DNA from: Primulina eburnea
Lineage: Eukaryota; Streptophyta; Magnoliopsida; Lamiales; Gesneriaceae
NCBI RefSeq assembly: GCF_022965805.1
Contig: NC_133103.1
Span: forward strand, 27,456,329-27,520,328
Direction of reading: 5' to 3'
Length of the DNA stretch: 64,000 nucleotides
Position 1 is the stretch's first letter. Each line of letters starts with the position of its first letter. This document shows positions 45,642-55,668 of the stretch, piece by piece. Position numbers and translations under genes: made by a program. The notes under the pieces are model-generated. The model worked only from the letters and a program-made list of their open reading frames with translations. It did not search any database and was not told the DNA's origin.

Positions 45642-48341
45642 ATGGCAAATCAGATCCCTGCTCATATATTGAACGCTATGTACTATCAACTTTGAATCAG
45701 CTTTATCAGTCGAAGAACTCGATGTGAAAAATGTATTTCTGAAGCTTGAATCAGCTGGGCTGAGGATATTCTTGGGGCAATACCTGCAAGAGATTTACCC
45801 AAAATAACTCCAGGACCTCTACTCAAATGGATATATCAACTTTGATGGAATCATCATTTCCACTATAAATGATCAATTGGTGACCATTTCTGAAGATTCT
45901 TTCGGAGAAATCTTTTCATTACCTTCTGATGGACTGGTACACCTTGCTGATGTTAAAGCATCAGATATTGAAGAAATGCAAACTGCACTCTCTGCTGATG
46001 GACGGAAAATCAAAGTTTCCGATCCTAAGAAGGAACTGAAGCATGAGGTTTAGTTTCTGGCTGATATCGTAGCCAAAGGGTTATTGGCTAATGCAGGATC
46101 GTATGCTGCCCTGACTTTTGGAAAAGTTTCAAGCTATTACGGTTATTATGGCTGGAAGAAAATTCAACTGGAAGCAACTTATTTTCAGTATCTTGAAGAA
46201 TATGTTTTCCTCCACCAAGCAATCCAATGGATTTGCAGTGCTGCTGAGCTATTTGATGAAAGTCAAAGGGTTGGTGGCTGATGATTCGGAGCGATTATCT
46301 AAATTCAAAATTTTCAATGGGAAGAATGTTCTGCCACCCAAGACTAAATTAGATATCTCTCCTGATCAGTTCGTGAAGATCAAGAAGGAGATTGGGACGC
46401 AACAGGCTGCTCCCAAATCAGTTAAACAGGACAAGACATTGGCTCAACTGAAGACAGTTAAAAGAAAACTGATTATCAGTGAATCCGATTCCAAGAAGAC
46501 GCCCTCTCCAAAAGTTGCCAAGAAACCAAGAACACAAAGGACAAAATTACCAACCACAGTAGAATCTATTCCTACTGAAAGGCTGAAATCTTCAAGTGCC
46601 CAACAGCCTATCAAAGCAGTTCCTCTGAAGATCATACCACAAGAAATCTCAGCTGATGCAACAAAGGAAACAGTTAGGATAAAAGCTCCTCTAATCCATA
46701 TCAATCGTCCTACTGTTCTAGCACCTGCCAGACCCAAAGATATAAAGATTACAGAACTGGTGGATACTACTCGTACTGGATTGGAAATTCCACACATCCT
46801 CAGTAATGAAAAAGGCAAGGGCAAATTGATTGAAGAGCCCAGGCCATTAAATTCCATTCAAACTCATATTGACCTTGTTTGGGAACATGTTAATAATTTT
46901 GCAGCATCAAAACTTCAATCCTATGATGCCTGTACCGCTTACAGAACTCAGATTTTTTGCTAAGCAGCTGAAAAAGAAATCCCAGCTGAACAAGTTTATC
47001 AAACTGGAAGCAATTGTCCTCCAGATGGTCAAAGCTGCCACAATTATTCAGGCTTTGGAGAGGAAAACCTATTTTTTTGACCAAATTCGAGCTAAGAAGC
47101 TATCTCAACTGCTTGAGAAATTGAAGGCAAACTACATTCCCACAAATCCAACTGCTTATAATGATCGAGCTGTGATCACTCAGCTAGATACAGATCTTAC
47201 TAGCTTGCAAGCTCAGATAAAAGTGTGGGAAATGGATCAGGAGTTAGTTCTTCCTGAGGACGCCTCTGAAGAAGAAGAAGAAGAACCCTCCTCTCAGCAG
47301 AAAGAGCCACCCTCAGAACAAACTATTGTTACAACTGAAGAAACAGTTCAAGATGTGCCACAATCATCTGCTATGGAACATCAGCTGTACTCTAAAGCCG
47401 AGTTGAATTTTGCCAACATTGATGAAATTATTCAGGCAGTGGTGACAGAATATGTTATTAATGAACCATTATCAGTTGATCACTCCGCAAATCAAGCAGC
47501 TAAAGAGAACCCAATCTTATCTGAAGAACCAGTTGAGCCTCTTGTTGCTGAAGAATTAATTCAGCAAGAAATATCTGCTGAGACTGAAGAAACTGAAGTG
47601 CCCATCCAAACTTCAGAAAAGAAACTAACTGAATTGGAGGACACTCAATTAATCATTGAAAATATTCCAACTGAAGAGCAAGACCCGGATTTGGTGCAAG
47701 AACAACAATAGGCACAAATTTTTGTAGTTACAACTCAGACTGCAGAAGAAGTCATTGAATCAAAAGTCCCTGATCTTACAACTGCTGAAATTGAAGTCCG
47801 GAACAGGATTCTAGTAACTTCTGATCAAGCCTCTAAAGATCAAACACAGGGAACATCTGATCAATCACCTCCTCTTTAATCCACAGAAATGGATCTTGTC
47901 CTTGAAGAAATCCAGAATATGCAGCACAATATGCAGCAGATGATTACTGAAATCAAGAAAATTCAATCCACACAATTGTCTCATACTGTCAAATTGGATT
48001 CTTCAATTGAATTTGATTCAGCAAAACTGAAAGACATTCAAGCAACCATGGAGTCTCTTACTCGAACTGTGCTTGAGATGAAGAATAACAGAGGTCTAGC
48101 TCAAAGTCTCTATACAACTCAGGATATAATCAGTCAACGAGTTGAGCGATTGGAAACTTCTGTTTCTAATAAAATGGAATTGGTGCAGACTTGTTTACAA
48201 TCTGATGTCTCAAGTATCTCCTCAGATTTCAAAATTCTTTCCACTGACGTTCGAATATTATCTGTGAAGATGGATTTGTTTGACAAAAAAGGGGAAGAGA
48301 TCAAAGAGATTTTAGAACAACAAAAGAAATCTTCTCGTTGA
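45642..48341 (+). pseudogene. F sense accessory ORF (several shifts and stops)
   Basis: Starts MANQIPAHILNAMYYQL at 45642 and then needs several frame changes. Recognisable parts: a block with IFLGQYLQEIYPK, LYSNGYINFDG, VTISEDSFGEIFSLPSDGL and ADVKASDIEEM (about 45755-45990); a basic Lys/Pro/Ser linker (46118-46963 frame); a helical and acidic Glu-rich region (46869-47711 frame); and a C-terminal coiled coil (47889-48341). The block and the coiled coil also occur in the accessory ORF of E. This is the position called env-like in Sireviruses, but no membrane segment or signal peptide is evident. The nearest family I can name is the putative plant transposon protein group, with modest certainty. 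Confidence 0.7.
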
Positions 48342-48454
48342 AGAAAAATCTCTACAGATTATTGTAGTCCATTATTCAGTTGATCAATATCTTATTTTAT
48401 CTACAATGAGTTCAGACGTTCAGTTATTATTTACTTAATTATGTCAAACACTAT

Positions 48455-48466
48455 AAAGGGGGAAAT
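48455..48466 (+). other. F polypurine tract
   Basis: AAAGGGGGAAAT directly before the 3' LTR. Confidence 0.88.
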
Positions 48467-49486
48467 TTTTGGAAACTAAATTCCGGCGTTTGACAAAATA
48501 TGAACCAACTGAAAATACGAACCAACTGATCAAGTAAACTGAACTCAACAACTGATCAAGTAAACTGAACTCAGCAACTGAATCTAGTAAACTAATCTAC
48601 GCAACTGAAACGCAATTCAGTTATTCTCCTCACCAGCAAATCTGGAACACGTCCACCGATAGATAATACATTCAGCCGATCCTTCAACTAAACATGTCTC
48701 GGGAAAGAACATTCAACCAACAAAGAGACATAGAAGACTGAAACTGAATATGAAATGCCGCACTTCAATCAATACAGCTTAGAACAACGCATTTCGGCTA
48801 AAGCAATTAAGACGCCGCATTACAATAAATGAATCAAAAAATTACCAAGGAATAATGAAGTGGCAATCAACGGATACTAAGATTCAAATATATCTCAAGT
48901 TACCGTTGGAAGGGAAGCTTATAAATATGACAGAAAAACAGCTGAAGAAGAAGAAGATCACTCAATTCAAAGCTTGTTGTTATTCTTCCAAAATCTTAGC
49001 TCACTCTTACTTGGTTTATTCGTAGCAGTCAAGGCTACAATTTGAGCTCACTAGCACTTTGTAATAATCGTTAAATTCGATAGTGCTAAGATCAGTTATG
49101 CACTGAGAACATTTTGTAATACTAAGAATTTCAGCTTTTGGCAGTGATAAGTCCAAACTGAAGTAGGTCAGTACAAATCTTGTATTCGATCAAAGTCTTT
49201 TAGTGGAAATCCTATCCCTGAGATAGAAGGGGTGGCGTAGGAGTAATTGAAATCTCCGAACATCCAGAAACAATCCTTGTGTATTTTATTTCAGTTTTGT
49301 ATTCTATCTTTCAGTCAGTTACTTTCCGAAACTTCTTTAGTTTAACTGATTGTCATTGACCAACAAGATTCCGAGAATCAGTTTGTCACCAAACTAAACT
49401 CAAAATTCGAAAAGATCAGTTTTAATTGTGAGAGTTTATTCAACCCCCCATTCTAAACACTCTTGATACGTTAATCGATCCTATCA
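48467..49486 (+). repeat. F 3' LTR
   Basis: 1,020 bp, beginning TTTTGGAAAC (5' LTR: TGTTGG) and ending CCTATCA before CTATA. About 30 substitutions from the 5' LTR plus one missing 26 bp unit. Confidence 0.93.
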
Positions 49487-49935
49487 CTATACTAGACCTA
49501 ATAAGCCCAATAGTGCATTTAAAAATTATCTCGATTAGGAAAGTTCGTGAAATTATTAGCCAAGTTGTCGAAAAGTTCGTATTTTTGATGAAAATTGAAT
49601 GCCGATAAAAATTACGTCTCGGCATATAAAATCACCTCAAAACTCCTTATTTTCAAAATTATAAAAACAATCACCACTATTTTAAATAATTTAATAAAAT
49701 TGTTTAATAATATTATTTTCCATTTTTCAGCCATCGGTCTCCGCTCCTCGATCGCATATCTAATATCCTTTTAAAAATACATTTTAATGCTTCAAGTAGA
49801 AAAATACTTTAAAATCATATAAACATATCACCCATAATTAATTTAAGCAATTAAAATAATTTAATTAGCTATTGTTCATTTTTCCTAAATTTGCATCCAG
49901 TTGGTTTACGTCGTTTTAATTTTTGACCTTACATT
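49487..49935 (-). repeat. G LTR, copy 1, third part
   Basis: Resumes after F and matches 62248-62690. It ends near TTTTTGACCTTA, probably the upstream end of the G LTR (TGTAAGGTC on the minus strand). Confidence 0.65.
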
Positions 49936-50344
49936 ATTATTGCCCAAGAGTTTTGATAATCGACACAATCAAAAAAAAACTTCACTGTTTCAGGAAACAG
50001 CTGCATATTTTCTATGTAACACGTTTCAGCTCAACCACCCAGCTTATCAACCGGACTGCTTCTCAAACGGGTAAAGCAAAAAGAGTTTAACCGCTTAAAC
50101 AAAGGAACAATTGGGTAATTCTAAAGAAGTATGACCGCTTGAATTACAGACTGCTGATAATTCAACTGTTTGAAGTAAAAGAAGCTCGAACTATGATGAA
50201 CTTCCCAAATCGGCTGATTCGAAGATGTCAATAAAACGGCAATTTATTGCTTACTTAATGAAAGAAATTCTCTGACCGGTTCAGGTCATTCAATGGTTTG
50301 CACCGCTTCAAAGCCGACTAGTTCCTACATCAGTCCCGAGATCT
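49936..50344 (+). repeat. H LTR fragment, copy 1
   Basis: Matches 62691-63100 from the CCCAAGAGTTTTG word to CTACATCAGT-CCGAG and then stops abruptly at the junction with the second G copy. It resembles the start of a Sirevirus-like LTR. No gene. Confidence 0.6.
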
Positions 50345-50465
50345 GCATTTATATCATATTCAAATGCATTGATCACAATTAGTGAGTCTAAAGACTCTTT
50401 ACACCATAATCTTGATAAGAAACAATACGTGTACAATCACACACAACAGTGAAAATACTTTTACG

Positions 50466-51636
50466 CACTACAAGAAAAACGTCATACAACAACACACATA
50501 CGACAACGGTTTTTGTGAAAAACTATTGTCTTAGAGTTTTTAACAACGGTTTTAGCAAAAACCGTTGTCTTTTGGGGGTCAAAGACAGCGGTTTTTAAAA
50601 CCGTTGTCTTTTTAGGGTCAAAGACAACAGTTTTCGGGTCAATGACAATGATTTAAAGAACCGTAGTCTATTAGCGCGTTTTTTTGGAGAATCGACAACA
50701 GTTTTAAGAAACCGTTGTCGATTAGCGTGGTTTTTGGACAAACAACGATGGTTTTGGAAAACGTTGCCAAATTTAGCGACGGATTATAGTAAAACCGTTG
50801 CTACATTTAGCGACAGTTTAATATAAACGTCGCTAAGTTCACATTCGCGACGGTTTCGTCTAAACAGTCTCTAATTATAGCGAAGGTTTTAAGTCAAACC
50901 GTCGTTTGCTAAAAATTAACAACAGGTTAATGACATCCGTCGCTATATTTAGCGACCGTTTTGAATAAACCGTCGCCATATTTAGCGACGGTTTAAAGCC
51001 AAACCGTCGAAATATTAAAACATGCGACAATATTTCTAAACCCGTCGCTAACTTTAGCAGCGGTTTAACCTAATCCGTCGCAAAATACGGCGACGATCTT
51101 ACCAAATCCGTCGCTAATTTAAAAATCGCGACGGTTTAACCAAAAACCGTCGCCAACTCACTATAAATACCCATATTCCGGTCCATTTTCCTTCACAATA
51201 CTTAAAATTTTTCGCTCTTACACAATTTCATCCCTTCACAAAACACTTAAAATTTTTCTCTTCTACACAATTTTAGTTTCAATTGTTAGTTTCTTTTAGA
51301 TTTATTAAATTATTAAAAGAATTTTTTTTATTTTTCGAAACAAATTAGCGACAGAATTCTTGATTAAAGACCGTCGCTACATTATATGCTGACTGTCGCT
51401 AATTGTGGCTACAGTTTTTTATATGCTGATCGTCGCTAATTTTAGCGACACTTTGAATAAAACCGTCGCTAATGGATTTAGCGACGGTTTTAAAATACCG
51501 TCGCAAATGCTACCTACCACAACGGGTAAAAATCGTTGTCGTTGAACGGACTTCAACAACACCCTCAGTTACAACAATTTTTAAAAAGCTACGACAAGGA
51601 TTTTATCCGTTGTCGTATGCCGTTTTTCTTGTAGTG
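50466..51636. mobile_element. Non-autonomous CACTA (En/Spm) element
   Basis: 1,171 bp bounded by CACTACAAGAAAAACG and its inverse, with ACG duplicated at 50463-50465 and 51637-51639. Copy 1 of the host repeat has the empty site near 3944. The terminal inverted repeats match over about 28 bp with two mismatches. Subterminal repeats of the type AAACCGTTGTC and GCGACGGTTT/AAACCGTCGC fill both arms in both orientations, as expected for transposase binding sites. No transposase is encoded. Confidence 0.95.
51161..51169 (+). promoter_or_regulatory. TATA box inside the CACTA element
   Basis: CTATAAATA follows the left subterminal repeats and precedes a CT-rich leader (51185-51290). This is the layout of a transposase promoter kept in a deletion derivative. 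Confidence 0.5.
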
Positions 51637-52555
51637 ACGTAAAATAACCTTTTCATAATCATGCATATTTAAAAATTTTCATATCATCATAAATATATAT
51701 CATATAATCACATACGTATTCATATCCCTTTTTCGTTGAATTCATATCGTTAATTGTGACTTTTGTATTCGTATTGGGGGCGATGGATCCATCTACATTT
51801 AACCACAGTACTGGGCGACAGGGACATCAGCGACTCTCAAACCCCTCAACTGAGCTTTGACCTAACTTATTTACATATCATCGTATTCATATTAGTCACA
51901 CTTCCTTCATTTCATATTCTCATCACTTTATAAATTCATGAATATAATAATCGTTTTTCTTTTAAACCAAGCATGCAACATATTTTTTAACGTTAACGTT
52001 TCATCATAAAATTTCATAAACATTTAGAATAATCATATTATATATAAAATATCATTCAGAGCACTGCCATGACGTTTAATATTTTCTAGATAAAAAATTA
52101 CCGTTTTACCCATTGACATAGAATTTCACGATTTTGAATTTTTTCTTATTTCCGTTGAATCTAGACCATCTTAAATAATTACCATTTTAAGCTTAAATTA
52201 AATTTCTCATATATTTAGCTTAAATTCATGGCTTTAATTTATTCTTTAGTTATGAATTATGAATTCGTTTTAATACCGAATTAAATTCAAACTTTAATAT
52301 AAAATTCTCAAATATAAAACATGGACTTTTAATATTTATTTTGCCCTCGTGAACCATGATTCGACCCTCGTTGAACCATGTTTGAACCCTTAGCCATTTA
52401 AAAGCCTAAAACCGAAACCCTAACTAGGACTCTCAAGCCACCTTTCGTTTTCTACGAGCCGAGCCTGAGCCAAGCTCTTCCCTAACCACCCACAGACCTT
52501 AGTGAACCCACTGGAATCATCCTAGCCCACTGCAAGTTCCTGCACAAAATGAAAA

Positions 52556-53705
52556 TGAAGAACCTAAAGGGGGGGTGAATAGGTTCTTTTAGGCCCTTTA
52601 GCGTTTTTAAAACGAGTTTGCAAAAATTGCAAGCGGAAGACTTGAGGGACAATCACAAATAAAATGAATGCGTAAAGTAAGTGCGTAAAATAAGTGCGTA
52701 GTAAAGTAAATGCGTAAAGTAAAGAGGGATAGAGATGTTTATGGAAGTTCGACGAAGAATCGTCTACGTCTCCCCTTCTCGATGAGGATCGAGGTATCAC
52801 TATATCGACTTGGCTTTAGGAGCTCCAAGCTAGCTTTTACAACCACGCCTCGATGCGTCTACTTGGCCTTGAGGGCTCCAAGGATAGCCACGAACTTTAC
52901 AACCCACTCGAGAGTATTACTTTCACTCTTTTTCTACAACTCTTTTGATATTACAACTCTTTTAATCAACGCACACAAGAGATAGTAGAAAGCTTTGTAA
53001 GAGACAAGAGAGAGTGGAGTGGATGTTTGAAAATGCATCCTCAAAGGCCTATTTATACTAGTCTTGGACGCCAAGGTTCGGATCTTCTGTTTATGCTTCG
53101 GAACGTCCAATGTGATTGAAATCAATTTGCGTAATTCTGGGATGACTTCGGATCGTCCGTTCTTGACTTCGTAGGGTCCGAACATGTGCTTCGGATGGAC
53201 CGATCAAACTTCGTATCTTCCGAACAGTTCTTTCAGACAGTGTGTGAACAGCTTCGGAAGGTCCGAACTCAAGTTCGTACCGTCCGAACATTCCCGCGTT
53301 TCCGGAGATTTGAAATCTTCAACACTTCGTAGCGTCCGAAATGTCCTTCGTAGCGTCCGAAATCTTACTCGATCAATCAGTCATATCAATTTGTCTCCGC
53401 ATTGAAGTGATTTGATTGCTTGTGTTCGGAACGTCCGATCACGTCTTCGGAACGTCCGAACGCTCTCCTCGCAGCTTCCGAACAGCTTCTATTTTGCTTC
53501 TGAATTGCACAATTTCGGACCGTCCGAACCGAATGTCGGATCTTCCGAACGTAACCTGTTCTTAATTTCCTGCATGCCTCAATATAAAACATTAGTACAT
53601 TTTTAATCCAAGTTTTGGTATCATCAAAACAAAAACTTTGGGATATGTTACAGCATTAAAAACATTAATCTCATCCTCGAGATTTGTAGCGTTTAAGGCG
53701 TAACA
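52556..53705 (-). repeat. E left LTR (3' LTR)
   Basis: 1,150 bp. TATA-like TATTTATA near 53049-53056 and TTCGGA/TCCGAA palindromes at about 53073-53556, upstream of it on the minus strand. Confidence 0.95.
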
Positions 53706-54015
53706 ATCTCCCCCTTTTTGATGATCACAAAACTTGGTTAAAAAATGAGATAACAATAATCAACATAATCGAAATGTTATTAAATAACTCCCCCTTAATC
53801 AAATAACAAGTCTAAGAGGTTGAATTAAGGCGAATTTATTTAATAACCATTTAAAAACAATTTTAACCAAATAAATTCTCCCCCTTTTTGTGATAAGCAA
53901 AAAGACATAAGCATAAAGAGAGACAAATAAACAGGTAAAATATCCACTAATAAATGCAAGTCTTTTATACAATGATGCATAAAGATAAAATAAACAAAAA
54001 TAACAAAAACATAAT
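53706..54015 (-). other. E 3' non-coding region with three purine tracts
   Basis: Between the accessory stop and the 3' LTR, the minus strand holds CAAAAAGGGGGAGAAT (53890-53875), TTAAGGGGGAGTT (53798-53786) and CAAAAAGGGGGAGAT (53720-53706). The last abuts the LTR and is the expected polypurine tract. Confidence 0.8.
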
Positions 54016-55287
54016 CTAAGAATCCGCATCCCGCGACTCTCTATGTCTCCTCATCTCAGCCTCGATGGAATCAAGACGCGAGGAAGTCTCAGTATGATGA
54101 CGCTCTAAGGTAGACTCCAAAAGGGAGAAACGAGTGTCGAAACGAGTCTCCAATCGCTCGAGATACTCGAAAATCCGATCGTAGGGTCCAGAGGGAGCAG
54201 GCGGAGTGAAGCCATGAGGAAGGTCATCCATGGTCATCAAAGGAGTGCTAATAGGGTCGGGAACACGCTGATGGGATGAAGAGGGAATATCAACCGAAGG
54301 GGTAGGAGTGGTACCCGTAGTAGGGGGACCAGCGGGAAATCCTCTCGTCTGAACGTGAGGAGGAAGGAGACCGAAGGGAACATGAAAGTGTTCGGTCGGA
54401 CGATAGGACGCAAAGATGCGATCCTTGTCGATGACCCAAGAGGATAAGACGGGATTCCAAGAGAGTCCCATCTTAACAACAGTATCATGGTCGATAGTCT
54501 CGCGAGGAGAAATAGATAAGGATTCTTCATCTGTAAAGTCAATGCCCAGATGGGCTAGAATCCGGTTAATGAACCGGCCAAATGGAAAAGAGACGCGAGT
54601 AGAAGAAGCCGCGTACTCCATGGCGTACATAAGAAAACGGGGAAGGTTAAAAGGACGCTGGGAGACTAAATAATAGAGAATGTACAGATCGAGATATTTG
54701 CAAGTGGAGAGGTCTCCACTGCGAGGAACAATAGAAGAAGTGATGAGCTTCAGAACAAGCTGAAGCTGAGGAGAAAGGTCCTTCGCATGAGGACGGTCAT
54801 CGGCAGGAGTAGGCGGACGACCGAAGATGGTGGTCAAGGCAGTGACTCGATCAAAAGTGGGGTCATTCTCAGTCCAAGACTGAGAAAAGAACTCACTCGG
54901 TCCGTCTCGAGGAAGATCGAACCAAGTGGAGAGGTCGGCGGTAGAAAAAGAAATGAACCGACCCTGAACAATGGTAACAACACGAGTGTCATCACCACCA
55001 AGAACTAAGGAAAAGTTCGCATAGAACTGATGTATGAGAGAGGGGTAGATGAGATCGGGTACGGAAGGTAGAAAGAAGTTTCCCCAACGTTGAGACTCAA
55101 TAAGAGTAATCAACGTAAAGGAATTTGCACGGAGGTATTCGGTGTGAAGGGTACGACCAGGCAGAATGTTACGGGTTTCGAATTCAGGTGGGGTAGGACG
55201 AGGATTGGGTGGTTGGGTAAGATCATGATGAAAGGCACCGTGACGAGGGCGAACATTTCGGCCAGCTACGTTACGGCGCGGAGGCAT
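54016..55287 (-). CDS. E accessory ORF (423 codons, unknown function)
   Basis: Starts MPPRRNVAGRNVRPRHGAFH at 55287. A conserved block at residues 62-130 contains LIESQRWGNFF, LIYPSLIHQFYANF and the STWFDLPRDG segment. A helical middle region follows, then a Pro/Ser/Thr linker (about 310-370) and a C-terminal coiled coil with acidic and basic heptads (about 371-420). It has no signal peptide or membrane segment, so it is not a classical envelope protein. The block and the coiled coil recur in the accessory ORF of F. It resembles the family annotated as putative plant transposon protein. It is open throughout and has its own promoter. Confidence 0.8.
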   Translation of the reverse strand: MPPRRNVAGRNVRPRHGAFHHDLTQPPNPRPTPPEFETRNILPGRTLHTEYLRANSFTLITLIESQRWGNFFLPSVPDLIYPSLIHQFYANFSLVLGGDDTRVVTIVQGRFISFSTADLSTWFDLPRDGPSEFFSQSWTENDPTFDRVTALTTIFGRPPTPADDRPHAKDLSPQLQLVLKLITSSIVPRSGDLSTCKYLDLYILYYLVSQRPFNLPRFLMYAMEYAASSTRVSFPFGRFINRILAHLGIDFTDEESLSISPRETIDHDTVVKMGLSWNPVLSSWVIDKDRIFASYRPTEHFHVPFGLLPPHVQTRGFPAGPPTTGTTPTPSVDIPSSSHQRVPDPISTPLMTMDDLPHGFTPPAPSGPYDRIFEYLERLETRFDTRFSLLESTLERHHTETSSRLDSIEAEMRRHRESRDADS

Positions 55288-55360
55288 AGTGAGTAGTGAG
55301 TGTTTTGTGTGGGGAAAGAAAGAAGGAGTGAATGAGCAAATAAATCAGAGGATCCGAACG

Positions 55361-55500
55361 CCTATTTATAGGCCATGTTCGGACGGTCCGAAGAGGGAAT
55401 CGGAGGTTCTGGAACCTATGGTCAGGTTCGGACGATCCGAACACGTTCGGTGGATCCGAGGTGAAACGGAGCATCCGAATAGGAGCGGTGATTCCGAAGT
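55361..55500 (-). promoter_or_regulatory. Internal promoter of the E accessory ORF
   Basis: On the minus strand CCTATAAATAGG (55372-55361) is preceded by TTCGGA/TCCGAA half-sites from 55378 to about 55500, including TTCGGACGGTCCGAA and TTCGGACGATCCGAA. The accessory ATG at 55287 lies 74 bp downstream. A 22 bp stretch across the TATA box and first half-site (55362-55383) matches the LTR of gypsy element B (10720-10741) with one mismatch. Confidence 0.65.
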
Positions 55501-55620
55501 AGCCAAGATGAGGAACACCTAAAATTTAAAATATTTAGCACATAAATGAATGTTGAGCCATAATTATGGATAAATACAATTAATTTGTATTATCCGACAT
55601 TATAATGCTCACATTAATAA
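55501..55620 (-). other. E spacer between purine tract and accessory promoter
   Basis: AT-rich, no ORF or motif recognised. Confidence 0.5.
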
Positions 55621-55634
55621 TACTCCCCCTCAAT
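55621..55634 (-). other. E internal purine tract after pol
   Basis: TTGAGGGGGAGTA on the minus strand, about 35 bp after the pol stop and before the accessory promoter. Similar tracts lie at 53786-53798, 53875-53890 and the LTR-adjacent 53706-53720. Confidence 0.6.
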
Positions 55635-55668
55635 TTAACAAATATGTACGAGAGTATTCGACTAGTGT

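Larger units (their letters stand above)
37674..49486 (+). mobile_element. Element F: Ty1/copia Sirevirus-like with accessory module
   Basis: Runs TGTTGGAAAC...CCTATCA, flanked by CTATA (37669-37673 and 49487-49491). The order is LTR, Met-like primer site, gag, protease-integrase-RT-RNase H, about 4.6 kb accessory region, polypurine tract, LTR. Integrase before RT and the YVDD motif show Ty1/copia. The Gag and the long post-pol region fit Sireviruses. LTRs differ at about 30 bases, and the genes carry many stops and shifts, so it is an older insertion than E. Confidence 0.93.
50345..52550 (-). repeat. G LTR, copy 2, first part (contains the CACTA element)
   Basis: 50363-50465 plus 51640-51896 match 3843-4226 of copy 1. 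51893-52550 matches the sequence after C (36849 on). The copy begins at about 50363, so the first part of copy 1 (3481-3842) is absent. Nothing else is coded. Confidence 0.7.

Noticed and set aside
45404..45727. 107-codon plus-strand ORF upstream of the F accessory ORF
   Set aside because: It covers the promoter and leader of the accessory ORF in another frame, is rich in Ile/His/Ser from AT-rich DNA, and has no partner in E.
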